Source of the DNA: Rhodobiaceae bacterium UBA4490
GTDB lineage: Bacteria > Pseudomonadota > Alphaproteobacteria > Parvibaculales > Parvibaculaceae
Reading direction: 5' to 3'
DNA: 64,000 nt
Assembly: GCA_002389665.1 (NCBI GenBank)
Contig: DGNO01000002.1
Location: 133,624-197,623 of the forward strand
Each line of letters begins with the position of its first letter. Position 1 is the first letter of the stretch. Position numbers and translations under genes: made by a program. Below, one piece after another: positions 43,604-52,733 of the stretch. The notes beneath the pieces were generated by a model. The model did not search any database and was not told the DNA's origin. It saw only the letters and a program-made list of their open reading frames with translations.

Positions 43604-45478
43604 TTACCTGCCAATTGTCAGAAGGGTCTGAAACATTTCCTGGATCGCGGTGATCACCCTGGCATTCGCCGCGAACGCGTTCTGCAGCACCAGGAGATTG
43701 GCCATTTCCTCATCGACATTCACCCCGGTCCCATCCGCGAATTTTTCTTCCAGCGCGTTTTTGACGAGCGAGACGCTTTCAAGATCGCGCTTCACTTCGG
43801 CAACCTGGCCGGTCTGGAAGGTAACGAGCCGGCGCGCAAAGGCATCGACCGACCCGGAGAACGGAGCGCCGGCGCCGCCGATCCCGCTATCGGGATGATA
43901 CTCGCGCTGATTTTCCTTCAGCCGGCGGATCAGGTCGAGCGGCCGGGTATTGTCCCCGGAAGCCGTCGCAGGCGAGGTCTGATAGTTAACGAGCAGCGTA
44001 TTGTCGTTGCGCACCGCATCATTGAGCTGAATGCGGCCGGCAAAGCCCAGCTTCTGCGTCTGGCCGTCCTGGCTGTTGGAATAGATCTTGTTCGTCGCCC
44101 CATCCACGAAGAGCGCAAGGCCGGTGCCTGCGTCCTGCAGAGCGGCGGGCGTGACGACAGCCGACACACCGTTCACATCCGAGGTCGCGCCTGCCCCGTC
44201 ATCGAGGAAGCGGATCGTGTTCGCACCCGGCGTCGAGGCAACCACCTCGGCGGGCAGCGCCGCATTGATATCTGTAATGATATCGCCGATCGGCTGATTG
44301 AAGTTGATGCCGACGACCTGATCGTTCGGATTGGCCGTGACCGTATTGGCAAGCGGCAGCGAGGCCGGATCATCCACCGCGATGAAAGTAATGTTCACCG
44401 GGGTGCCGGGCGGTGTCACCGTATAGTTCAGGTGAATTTCGTTGCCCGGCTGGACGTTTGCAATATCGATATCGAAACCGCTCGCCGGGCCCGCCGTTGC
44501 CGCAACGCCGTTCACCTGCTCCTCTGAGAAGGCGAGCGCGAGGCCCGAGGCAAGCTCATCGAGCTGGGCCTGGGTTTCCACCAGAATATCGTCGCGCAGC
44601 TTCAGATAGCCGCCGATTTCCCCGCCCTGAAAGGCGCCGGCCTGAATGAGGTCGACTTCCACCCCGCCGGAGGTGATGGAGATCGTGCCGACATTGCGCT
44701 GCGCCGGGTCCGTGGAATATTGCGAGTTGGCCGCAATCGAGGTGCGCTCGTCGAAATTCAGCACCTGCGCGGTCTTGTCCGCCAGGAGAAAACCGCTGGA
44801 GGTGAAAACCGACAGCGAGCCGTCATTCTGCTCGACCACACGGATATCAAGCAGCTTGGAGAGCTTGTCGATTGCCAGATCGCGCTGGTCTTCCAGATCG
44901 GCCGTGGAAATGGACCCGTCCTGGCGCTGGGAAATCTGCACATTGACCTTGGCAATGTTCTGCAGGAGCGCGTTGACGTCATCCACCGCGGTCGCGATGT
45001 TGTTTTCCGCATCAAGGCGCAGTCCCTGCACCTGATTGGTCAGATAGTTCAAAAGCTCGGCGGAGCGGCTTGCCTGGTTGATGACCGACTGGCGCACGGC
45101 CGAGTTGGCAGGGTCCGTCGTCAGATCTTGCAGACTGTCACCGAAAGCTTCCAAGACACCGGCGATGGAGGTCTCGTCTTCGGGGCGCCCGAAAAGGTTG
45201 TCCACGCGCTGCAAGAAGCTGGAAAGCACTTCGAGCGAGCCGGCCTGCGCATTCTGCGTGCGCAGCTGCTGCTGCAGGAAAAGGTCGACCTGGCGCACCG
45301 CCCCTTCGGAGCGCACGCCGATGCCCTGCCCGCCCGCCACAACGTTCTGCTGCGGCAGAACCTTGCGCGTGTAGCCGGGAGTGCTTGCATTCGCCACGTT
45401 GCGCGAGACGAGATCGATCCCGGCTTGCGTGGTGCGAATGCCGCTAAGGGCAACACTGATGGACGAATAAAGACCCAT
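43604..45478 (-). CDS. flgK: Hook-associated protein FlgK
   Basis: FlgK (HAP1), 624 residues, the first junction protein placed on the finished hook. The N-terminal DLVSRNVANASTPGYTRKVL (about 23-42) and the C-terminal EEMANLLVLQNAFAANARVI are diagnostic. Domains in the middle are variable. It lies 71 bp after flgE and 3 bp before flgL; probably exported with the FlgN-like chaperone encoded at 33.2 kb. Confidence 0.95.
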   Translation of the reverse strand: MGLYSSISVALSGIRTTQAGIDLVSRNVANASTPGYTRKVLPQQNVVAGGQGIGVRSEGAVRQVDLFLQQQLRTQNAQAGSLEVLSSFLQRVDNLFGRPEDETSIAGVLEAFGDSLQDLTTDPANSAVRQSVINQASRSAELLNYLTNQVQGLRLDAENNIATAVDDVNALLQNIAKVNVQISQRQDGSISTADLEDQRDLAIDKLSKLLDIRVVEQNDGSLSVFTSSGFLLADKTAQVLNFDERTSIAANSQYSTDPAQRNVGTISITSGGVEVDLIQAGAFQGGEIGGYLKLRDDILVETQAQLDELASGLALAFSEEQVNGVAATAGPASGFDIDIANVQPGNEIHLNYTVTPPGTPVNITFIAVDDPASLPLANTVTANPNDQVVGINFNQPIGDIITDINAALPAEVVASTPGANTIRFLDDGAGATSDVNGVSAVVTPAALQDAGTGLALFVDGATNKIYSNSQDGQTQKLGFAGRIQLNDAVRNDNTLLVNYQTSPATASGDNTRPLDLIRRLKENQREYHPDSGIGGAGAPFSGSVDAFARRLVTFQTGQVAEVKRDLESVSLVKNALEEKFADGTGVNVDEEMANLLVLQNAFAANARVITAIQEMFQTLLTIGR

Positions 45479-45549
45479 GGTCCCGTTTCCTGCCTAAGGT
45501 GCCGGGCTAAGGGAAAGGCAGCAATGCCTTTCCCCGCCTCAGTCAGCCG

Positions 45550-46974
45550 TTAGCGCTTCATGTTGAGCGTTTCCTGGACGAGTTCGTCCGTGGTCGTCAC
45601 GATACGCGTGCCTGCCGTATAGGCCTGCTGCGTGATGATCAGCTTGGAGAACTCATCGGCAATATCCACGTTAGAGGCTTCCGTCGCCTCGCCCACGATA
45701 TTGCCCGGATCGCCGGTTAGCGGCTCACCCGATTCCTGCGTCACGGCAAAGGCCGTGCCGTCGATCTTTTTCAGCTGGTCCGGCGAGTTGAAGCGGGCCA
45801 CTGAAATTTCCGCAAGATCCAGCGTCTTACCGTTGGAATAAGAGCCCGTCACACGGCCACTGTCAGAGACCCCGACTTCCACGAGCCGGCCGGCGGCAAA
45901 ACCGTCCTGGTCGATCTCATTGACCGTAACCTTGCCGTTCGGATCGGAAAATTGCGTCACGTTACCGGAGCCATGATTGACGGTGATATTGCCCAGGTTC
46001 ACCCCGTTCACCGTCAGCCCCGTAATCGTCGTGGAGTTGACCGCCGGGTTCAGCTGGCCGTTCTGGAAGCTGTAATCCTGGCCGACATTGACCCATTTGG
46101 GCTGCGCGCCGGTGGCCGCATCGTTGCTCTTATAGAAGAGGTTCCAGGTATCGCCATTGCCCGAACCGGCACCGTCCGCCGCGTTATCGACCTTGGCCCA
46201 GCGCAGCTGCACATTGAGCGGGTTGCCGGTCGGATCGAAAAGCGTGATGGCGCCGCCCGAGAGCGAGCGGTCAAGGAAGATATTCTCATCGCCTGCCTGC
46301 ACGAACCCGTTAACCGGGGGCGAGCCCGCAGCCGTGATCGTCGAGGGGTCGTTGGCGAAGGGGTTGCCCGGCGCCCCAGGGGCGCCCGCCGTCAGCAATT
46401 CGCTGTTAGCGGTGTTGGGATCGAAGGCCACTGTCTTGGGATCGGACGGCAGGTTGACTTCATAATCGAGCTGGGTAGAGGCCTGAGCCGGCAGGAATTG
46501 CCGGGTGACCTGAATGACGCCCGGCGTATTGCCGGAGGGGTTGCCCGTTGCCGGGTCGATGGAGAGACCCTGAAGGTAGTAGCCACCGCCATTCACCAGA
46601 TAGCCGTTCTTATCGACCGTGAAGTCGCCGCGGCGGGTGTAGCGGTCCACATTCAGGAACACAGGATCGTTATCGACCGTGGCAATCCGCTCGGACACCA
46701 CGAAAAACCCGTCCCCGTTGATCGCAAGGTGGGTTTTCACGTCCGAAGCGTTGATCACGCCCTGCACGGAATTAGTGAAGGCGGGCCGGGCCGTTACGGA
46801 CCCGGGCAAATGATTCCGCCCGCTGGACACCGTCACCACATCGTAAAAGCTCGTATCCGTCCGCTTGAAGCCGACGGTCTGCGAGTTGGCGATATTGTCC
46901 GAAATATGCCCGAGGGCGCTGGCCTGTGCCCGGATCGAGTTAACGGCCGTGGTCATCGCACCGAAAAAGCTCAT
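45550..46974 (-). CDS. flgE: Flagellar hook protein FlgE
   Basis: FlgE, 474 residues, forms the hook. N-terminal SALGHISDNIANSQTVGFKR and C-terminal ASNVDIADEFSKLIITQQAY are typical of alphaproteobacterial FlgE. The ATG at 46974 (MSFFGAM) follows GGAGAGA; a longer frame upstream starts near the sigma-54 element and is rejected. It heads flgE-flgK-flgL. The hook-cap gene flgD and fliK are not in this window. Confidence 0.95.
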   Translation of the reverse strand: MSFFGAMTTAVNSIRAQASALGHISDNIANSQTVGFKRTDTSFYDVVTVSSGRNHLPGSVTARPAFTNSVQGVINASDVKTHLAINGDGFFVVSERIATVDNDPVFLNVDRYTRRGDFTVDKNGYLVNGGGYYLQGLSIDPATGNPSGNTPGVIQVTRQFLPAQASTQLDYEVNLPSDPKTVAFDPNTANSELLTAGAPGAPGNPFANDPSTITAAGSPPVNGFVQAGDENIFLDRSLSGGAITLFDPTGNPLNVQLRWAKVDNAADGAGSGNGDTWNLFYKSNDAATGAQPKWVNVGQDYSFQNGQLNPAVNSTTITGLTVNGVNLGNITVNHGSGNVTQFSDPNGKVTVNEIDQDGFAAGRLVEVGVSDSGRVTGSYSNGKTLDLAEISVARFNSPDQLKKIDGTAFAVTQESGEPLTGDPGNIVGEATEASNVDIADEFSKLIITQQAYTAGTRIVTTTDELVQETLNMKR

Positions 46975-47041
46975 CGCATTCTCTCCTAACCTGCCCCCGT
47001 CCACGATCCCCGCTGGAGGCACTTTCAACTGCCCTTCCATG

Positions 47042-47057
47042 AGCAAGGAAGAGGCCA
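47042..47057 (-). promoter_or_regulatory. Sigma-54 promoter of the flgE operon
   Basis: On the minus strand TGGCCTC-TTCC-TTGCT: correct GG/GC spacing with two mismatches in the -24 block. It is 68-83 bp upstream of the flgE ATG. Confidence 0.82.
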
Positions 47058-47130
47058 GATTTTTTATCTATATTTTTCAATAGGTTAGGGAAAATAAGGA
47101 CTAAACTCCCCGGCAATCTCCGCCGCCGGG

Positions 47131-47145
47131 CGGCAAGTTTTGCCC
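47131..47145 (-). promoter_or_regulatory. ftr-type element upstream of flgE
   Basis: CGGCAA-GTT-TTGCCC, 11 of 12 arm bases of the FlbD palindrome. On the flgE strand it begins 88 bp before the T of the -24 element. A further half-site, CGGCAA, lies at 47111. These and the promoter are all that was seen in the 388-bp flgE-moxR gap. Confidence 0.75.
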
Positions 47146-47362
47146 GCCTTCCCTGGCCATTTCAGCCCCGCCCGCCCCCTCCTTTGCCCAAGGGGGCCCA
47201 CACCATCCCGACCAAATGTGCAAGGCGGCTATACGCGAGCGTTTCTTGATCAATGCCCCGCCAAGCCCTAGTTTCGGGGCCATTCTGCCATTCAGCGCTG
47301 AGCGAAGGGGCAGGCGAGCCATGCTTGGCCAGGCGCCTCGAAAAACAGGGAAGAAAAGAAAT

Positions 47363-48208
47363 ATGAAGTTTCAAGGGACACAGGATTACGTCGCCACCGA
47401 AGATCTGCGCGTGGCGGTGAACGCCGCCATCACGCTGGAACGCCCGCTCCTGGTGAAGGGCGAGCCCGGCACCGGCAAGACCGTGCTGGCAGAAGAAGTG
47501 GCGAAGGCCCTGAACATGCGCCTCATCACCTGGCACATCAAATCCACCACGAAAGCCCAGCAGGGCCTTTATGAATATGACGCCGTCTCGCGCCTGCGCG
47601 ACAGCCAGCTGGGCGACGAGCGCGTCAAGGACATCGCCAACTACATCGAGAAGGGCAAGCTCTGGGAAGCCTTCGATGCGGATGAGCGCGTCATTCTGCT
47701 GATCGACGAGATCGACAAGGCCGATATCGAATTCCCGAACGACCTGCTTCAGGAACTCGACCGGATGGAATTCTTCGTTTACGAGACCGGCGAAACGGTG
47801 AAAGCAAAGCAGCGCCCGATCGTCATCATCACCTCGAACAACGAAAAAGAGCTGCCCGACGCCTTCCTGCGCCGCTGCTTCTTCCACTACATCAAGTTCC
47901 CGGACGACGAGACGATGACGCAGATCGTCGATGTGCACTTCCCCGGCGTTAAAGGCCGGCTCGTGCAGCAGGCACTCTCGATCTTCTATGAAATCCGCGA
48001 TGTGCCGGGCCTGAAGAAAAAGCCCTCCACCTCCGAGCTTCTGGACTGGCTGAAACTGCTGCTGGCTGAGGACATTTCGCCCGAAGCGCTGCGCGAAAAA
48101 GACCCGACCAAGCTCATCCCGCCGCTCCACGGCGCGCTTCTGAAGAACGAGCAGGACGTGCACCTCTTCGAACGCCTGGCCTTCCTCGCCCGCCGCGAAC
48201 GCAACTAG
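47363..48208 (+). CDS. MoxR-type AAA+ ATPase
   Basis: A 281-residue AAA+ ATPase of the MoxR/CoxD type, a cytosolic chaperone that remodels or activates a partner together with a VWA protein. Walker A GEPGTGKT is at 33-40, Walker B LLIDEIDK near 112, sensor 1 in IITSNNEKELPDAFLRRC near 158-175. The ATG at 47363 begins MKFQGTQDY; the longer frame to 47216 reads through the flgE promoter region and is rejected. Its partner is the VWA gene 205 bp downstream. Their target is unknown. Confidence 0.9.
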   Translation: MKFQGTQDYVATEDLRVAVNAAITLERPLLVKGEPGTGKTVLAEEVAKALNMRLITWHIKSTTKAQQGLYEYDAVSRLRDSQLGDERVKDIANYIEKGKLWEAFDADERVILLIDEIDKADIEFPNDLLQELDRMEFFVYETGETVKAKQRPIVIITSNNEKELPDAFLRRCFFHYIKFPDDETMTQIVDVHFPGVKGRLVQQALSIFYEIRDVPGLKKKPSTSELLDWLKLLLAEDISPEALREKDPTKLIPPLHGALLKNEQDVHLFERLAFLARRERN

Positions 48209-48232
48209 GCAGGCGCCCTGCAGCCACCCCTT

Positions 48233-48306
48233 CGTCACCCTCGGGCTAGACCCGAGGGTCCACGGGGGAGATAGCGGGAGGCTCGGAACCGGCCCGAGCA
48301 TGACGG
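48233..48306. repeat. Dispersed intergenic repeat, copy 2
   Basis: CGTCACCCTCGGGC and GACCCGAGGGTCCA form an inverted pair at the left end, and GCCCGAGCATGACGG closes the right end. Same family as positions 1-83. Confidence 0.55.
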
Positions 48307-48413
48307 TTTAGGCATAAGGGCGGCCCTTTGAAAATGCCGCCCCGCCCTTTAAATTATAAGAAAGCGCCAATAGGCCGTTTGGCCGAGAGGGATACCCTCG
48401 AGAGGAACGCCAT

Positions 48414-49592
48414 ATGTTTATCAACTTCTTTCAGGAACTGCGCTCAGCCAATATTCCGGTTTCCTTGCGCGAATATCTGACGCTGATCGAGGCGGTGGAT
48501 TCCGATGTCATCGAGCAGAAGGTCGAGGACTTCTACTACCTCTCGCGCGCTGCGCTGGTGAAAGACGAGACCAATCTGGACAAGTTCGACCGGGTCTTCT
48601 CCCATGTCTTCAAAGGGCTCGACAGTCTGGAGGAAGGCGATCTCGCGCAGATCCCGGAAGAATGGCTGAAAAAGCTGACCGAGAAATTCCTCACCGAAGA
48701 GGAAAAGGCGCAGATCGAAGCGCTGGGCGGCTGGGAAAAGATCATGGAGACGCTGCAAAAGCGCCTCGAGGAACAAAAAGAGCGCCATGAAGGCGGCAAT
48801 AAATGGATCGGCACCGGCGGCACCTCCCCCTTCGGCGCCTATGGCTATAACCCGGAAGGGGTGCGCATCGGCCAGAAGGAAGGCCGCCACGGCAAGGCCG
48901 TAAAGGTCTGGGACAAGCGCGAATATAAGAACCTCGACGACAGCGTCGAGCTTGGCACACGCAACATCAAGGTGGCGCTCCGCCGCCTGCGCAAATTCGC
49001 CCGCGACGGCCAGCCGACGGAACTCGATCTCGACGATACGATCAAGTCCACCGCCCATCACGGCTATCTCGACATCAAAATGGTCCCGGAACGCAAGAAC
49101 AAGATCAACGTGCTGATCTTCTTCGATATCGGCGGCTCGATGGACAGCCACATCAAGCTCTGCGAGGAGCTGTTCTCGGCGGCGCGCTCCGAATTCAAGA
49201 ACATGGAATATTTCTACTTCCACAATTGCCTTTACGAATATGTGTGGAAAGACAATAAGCGCCGCCATAACGAGCGCATGAACACCTGGGACGTGCTGCA
49301 TAAATACCCGTCCGACTACAAAGTGATCTTCGTGGGTGATGCCTCCATGAGCCCTTATGAAATCACTTATGCGGGCGGCTCGGTGGAGCATTGGAATGAA
49401 GAGCCGGGCGGTATCTGGCTCGAACGCCTGCAGCAGATTTACGAAAGCGTGATCTGGCTGAACCCGGTGGGCGAGCAGCATTGGCAGTACACCCCCTCCA
49501 TCGAACTTATTCAGCAGATCATCCATAACCGGATGTTCCCGCTGACGCTGGAAGGGCTGGACAATGCCATGCGCGAGCTGAGCCGCGGCTAA
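48414..49592 (+). CDS. CoxE-like VWA domain protein
   Basis: A 392-residue VWA-domain protein that pairs with MoxR ATPases. A helical N-terminal region (about 1-130) leads to a VWA domain at about 230-390. The MIDAS motif reads DIGGSMD (about 238-244) in place of the usual DxSxS, keeping the Asp and the last Ser. A downstream GDASMSPYE provides another metal ligand. No signal peptide. It sits after the MoxR gene with a repeat element between them. Confidence 0.87.
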   Translation: MFINFFQELRSANIPVSLREYLTLIEAVDSDVIEQKVEDFYYLSRAALVKDETNLDKFDRVFSHVFKGLDSLEEGDLAQIPEEWLKKLTEKFLTEEEKAQIEALGGWEKIMETLQKRLEEQKERHEGGNKWIGTGGTSPFGAYGYNPEGVRIGQKEGRHGKAVKVWDKREYKNLDDSVELGTRNIKVALRRLRKFARDGQPTELDLDDTIKSTAHHGYLDIKMVPERKNKINVLIFFDIGGSMDSHIKLCEELFSAARSEFKNMEYFYFHNCLYEYVWKDNKRRHNERMNTWDVLHKYPSDYKVIFVGDASMSPYEITYAGGSVEHWNEEPGGIWLERLQQIYESVIWLNPVGEQHWQYTPSIELIQQIIHNRMFPLTLEGLDNAMRELSRG

Positions 49593-49602
49593 GCCTTCAT
49601 CT

Positions 49603-50280
49603 CTATGAGCGGGCGACCATGCCGTCGACCAGATGGATATTCCGGTCGGCGGCGTCCGCAAAATCGATGTCATGGGTGACGGCGACCACCGTCATCCCCT
49701 CATCCCGCGCGAGGCGGACGAAGATGTCGCGCACGATGTCCGAGTTCTTCGTGTCGAGATTACCCGTCGGTTCATCCGCCAGAATGATTTTCGGCCGATT
49801 GGCCAGGGCCCGCGCCACGGCAACGCGCTGGCGCTGCCCGCCGGAAAGCTGGTCCGGGCGTTTGGTGCCCTGCTCCCCGATCTCGAAATAATCGAGCAGC
49901 TCCGCCGCCCGTTCCTTGATCTCTTTCTCGCTGAGCCGCCCGAGCCGCTGCATGGGCAGCATGACGTTATGGGCGACCGTGAACTCGGGCAGAAGAAAGT
50001 GGAACTGGAAAACGAACCCCAGTTTTTCGAGCCGGAGCGCGGCAAGCTCGGCCCGCTCCAGCCCCGCCGTCGATTGCCCTTCGATCAGCACTTCGCCTTC
50101 CGTCGGCACATCGAGAAGGCCCAAGAGATAAAGCAGAGAGGATTTGCCGGAGCCGGAGGGGCCCGTCACGGAAACGAACTCGCCCGGCGCGATCTTCAGG
50201 TTGACATCCTTGACCAGCGTTACCGGCACGGTTTCCTGCAGGATGCGCGTGACATGGCGTGTTTCGATGGCAGGTTCCAT
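49603..50280 (-). CDS. ABC transporter ATP-binding protein (LolD/MacB type)
   Basis: A 225-residue ATPase of the LolD/MacB/FtsE family. Walker A GPSGSGKSS near 40-48, signature LSGGQRQRVAVARAL near 144-158, Walker B ILADEPTGNLD near 165-175, and the switch His in AVTHDIDFAD. Its ATG overlaps the permease stop by one base. It forms a split MacAB-like system with the two upstream genes, so export or lipoprotein release from the inner membrane is expected. Cargo unknown. Confidence 0.92.
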   Translation of the reverse strand: MEPAIETRHVTRILQETVPVTLVKDVNLKIAPGEFVSVTGPSGSGKSSLLYLLGLLDVPTEGEVLIEGQSTAGLERAELAALRLEKLGFVFQFHFLLPEFTVAHNVMLPMQRLGRLSEKEIKERAAELLDYFEIGEQGTKRPDQLSGGQRQRVAVARALANRPKIILADEPTGNLDTKNSDIVRDIFVRLARDEGMTVVAVTHDIDFADAADRNIHLVDGMVARS

Positions 50281-51533
50281 TACGCCGCCCCCCGGATGAT
50301 ATCGACGGGACGCACCTGGGAAGCGCGGTGCGCGGGCAGCCAGGCGGCAAGCACCGCGGAGGCAAGCGCGAATATCCCGGCAATGACGAATTGCGTAAAG
50401 CCATAATCGAGCGGGAAGCCCTGCGCATCGATCAGCCCTTCCACATCGAACTCGATGGAAGCGAGAATGGATATGAGCCCGACGCCGATGCCCCAGCCCG
50501 TCAACATGCCGATGATGCCGACGACAAAACCCTGAATGAGGAAGATCGCCCGGATATCCCGTGCGCGGAAGCCCATGGACATGAGAATGGCAATGTCGCG
50601 GCGCTTTTCCATCACCACGGTCGAGATAATGTTGAAGATACCGAACGAGGCCACGATCATGATGGCGCTGACGATGGAATAAAGAATGGCATTCCGCACG
50701 ACGAAGAGGCCGAGAATATCCTCGTTCACTTCCTGCCAGCTTTCCGCCTTGTACTCCCAGCGCTGTTCGAGCTGGCGGGAAAACTCGAGCGCGGCATTGG
50801 GATCGGGCAGTTTGATCCGCAGCCGGTCGGCAATATTGGGCTTGTTGAAAAGCACCTGCGCATCCTTCAAGAGAACGTAAGCCTGCCCTTCATCGAGCAG
50901 AACATTCCCCGCGCGGAAAATACCCACCACTTTCATCAGTACCACATTGCCGCTGGGCGCAATGACGGAGGCAAGATCGCCCATGCGCAATTGCAGCCTG
51001 TCCGAGAGACCCTTGCCGATCACAATGCCGTCCGCAGTGGTTTTCAGCGCATCGAGCGAGCCTTCGCGCATATCTTCTTCGATGGTGGTAAGCCGCGGCT
51101 CGACATCCGGATCAATGCCGAGAATGGAAACATTCCGCTCCTCCCCGCCATAGCGCACGATGGAAGCGCCCGATAAGCCCGGTGCGGCGATCACCCCTTG
51201 AATGGCTTCGAGCTGCTCGAGCTTGCCTTTGTAGTTCTTGATGCCGCGCAGATATTCACGCGGCTTAACACCTTTCAGCGCCACCGCCCCGTCCTGAAAG
51301 ATCATGAAAAGCGGCTGGCGCGCCGGTTCCCGGAACTCGTCCTTGACGGTGATATGGGGCTGGCTGTCGACGAGGCGGCTGACGAAGTCGTTTTCAGAGC
51401 CTTGCATCAGCGAAGAAGTGGCGATGAAAAAGCCAACGCCGAGCGCCACACCCAGCACCGAGACAAGGCTTTGCCGCCGCCGGTTCATCAGATGGGCGAA
51501 AGCGATCTGAAAATTGACACGGGAAAAGATCAA
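50280..51533 (-). CDS. FtsX-like ABC transporter permease
   Basis: A 417-residue permease of the MacB/LolCE type: one membrane helix near 20-42, a periplasmic domain (about 50-270), then three helices (about 283-310, 330-360, 380-405). The start is a TTG at 51533 (MIFSRVNFQ) with GGAG 6 nt upstream, just after the adaptor stop. It pairs with the ATPase encoded next. Confidence 0.9.
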   Translation of the reverse strand: MIFSRVNFQIAFAHLMNRRRQSLVSVLGVALGVGFFIATSSLMQGSENDFVSRLVDSQPHITVKDEFREPARQPLFMIFQDGAVALKGVKPREYLRGIKNYKGKLEQLEAIQGVIAAPGLSGASIVRYGGEERNVSILGIDPDVEPRLTTIEEDMREGSLDALKTTADGIVIGKGLSDRLQLRMGDLASVIAPSGNVVLMKVVGIFRAGNVLLDEGQAYVLLKDAQVLFNKPNIADRLRIKLPDPNAALEFSRQLEQRWEYKAESWQEVNEDILGLFVVRNAILYSIVSAIMIVASFGIFNIISTVVMEKRRDIAILMSMGFRARDIRAIFLIQGFVVGIIGMLTGWGIGVGLISILASIEFDVEGLIDAQGFPLDYGFTQFVIAGIFALASAVLAAWLPAHRASQVRPVDIIRGAA

Positions 51534-51536
51534 GGC

Positions 51537-52547
51537 TCACTCCGCCGGTAGCTCTGCACTCACCCGCGCGCCGTCTTCAAGCCCGGCAGGATTGAGCAGC
51601 ACAATTTCGCCCGCCTCAAGCCCCGAGCGGATTTCCGCTTCCTCGCGCCCGATGGTGCCGGGCTCGACCTCCCGCTTTTGGGCCTTACCGCCCTCGAGCA
51701 CATAAACCGCATTGCCCGCCAGGGCGGAAGTCGGCACCAGCACCGCCTCTTCGGTTTCACGCACGATGATATTGATTTCCGTCGTCATGCCGGAAAGAAG
51801 CGGCGTGTTGCCGGGCAGCGCGATATGCACCCGGTAACTGCGCCGCACGGGATCGCCGAAAGGCGTGATCTTACGCACCTCCCCTTCCAGCGCACGGCCG
51901 GTGAAGGCATCGGAACGGATGAGCGCGCGCTGGCCGAGCTCAACCTGCGGAATGTCTTCTTCATCCACATCCGCTTCGATCCAGAGCTGGGCCGGATCGC
52001 CCAGGATGGCGAGTGTTTCACCCGCCCGCACCAGGTCGCCCACTTGCGGATCGTCCTCAAAGCGCAATATCTGCCCGCTCATCGGCGCGCGGATGTGATG
52101 TTCCGCAAGCTGCGCTTCTGCAGCATTGAGCGCGGCCTGCGCGCTTTGCGTATTCGTGAAAGCCTGATCGCGGGCCGAGGCGCTGATATTGCCGGAGCGG
52201 AAAAGCCGCGCGACGCGCGCCTGCTCGGCTTTCGCAAGATCGAGCCGGGCCTCGAGCTCGGCAACGCGCGAGCGTGCTTCGGTATCATCGAGCACCACAA
52301 GCAGATCGCCCTTGGCGACCATCTGAGATTCGCGCACCGGCATCGCCACGATGCGGCCTGCGATTTTCGGGCCCGCCCGGGACATGCGCACCGGCTCTAC
52401 GGTGCCCGTCGCATAGACGGCCTCGACGGCAGGACCAATCCTGGCTTTTTCAGCCTGATAGGCGGAACCGCTAAAGAAAAAATACGCCCCGGCTGCGGCC
52501 AAGATCACAAGCCCTGCACCGACCGCCCATCCCCATTTTGAAGCCAC
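51537..52547 (-). CDS. HlyD/MacA-type periplasmic adaptor
   Basis: A 336-residue membrane-fusion protein. N-terminal membrane anchor (about 6-28), a lipoyl/barrel-sandwich half (GRIVAMPVRESQMVAKGDLL), a helical hairpin (about 90-150), the second lipoyl half (IRAPMSGQIL) and beta-barrel domain. The GTG at 52547 has AGGAG 6 nt upstream; the longer frame to 52631 has an Arg/Cys-rich lead unlike the family. First gene of adaptor-permease-ATPase. No outer-membrane channel is encoded nearby. Confidence 0.9.
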   Translation of the reverse strand: MASKWGWAVGAGLVILAAAGAYFFFSGSAYQAEKARIGPAVEAVYATGTVEPVRMSRAGPKIAGRIVAMPVRESQMVAKGDLLVVLDDTEARSRVAELEARLDLAKAEQARVARLFRSGNISASARDQAFTNTQSAQAALNAAEAQLAEHHIRAPMSGQILRFEDDPQVGDLVRAGETLAILGDPAQLWIEADVDEEDIPQVELGQRALIRSDAFTGRALEGEVRKITPFGDPVRRSYRVHIALPGNTPLLSGMTTEINIIVRETEEAVLVPTSALAGNAVYVLEGGKAQKREVEPGTIGREEAEIRSGLEAGEIVLLNPAGLEDGARVSAELPAE

Positions 52548-52733
52548 ACACGTCTCCTGCTTTGGCCGTTCCAACCGGCTGCATGCGCGGAAAACTGAGA
52601 CCCGCGCGAATGCGGCGCAAGCATAGCGCACTTACCCCGCATTTCCGCCGCCCGATTTGCCCATTTTGAGCAAGACAGGCGCCCCTGCCATGATTAGGGT
52701 CAATCCGCCGCATCACAAGCGCACGGCCCGATA

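Noticed and set aside
42263..44527. 754-codon plus-strand frame opposite flgL and flgK
   Set aside because: It lies antisense to two diagnostic hook-associated protein genes, and its translation is Arg/Gly/His-rich without recognisable domains. It is a by-product of GC-rich codon use.
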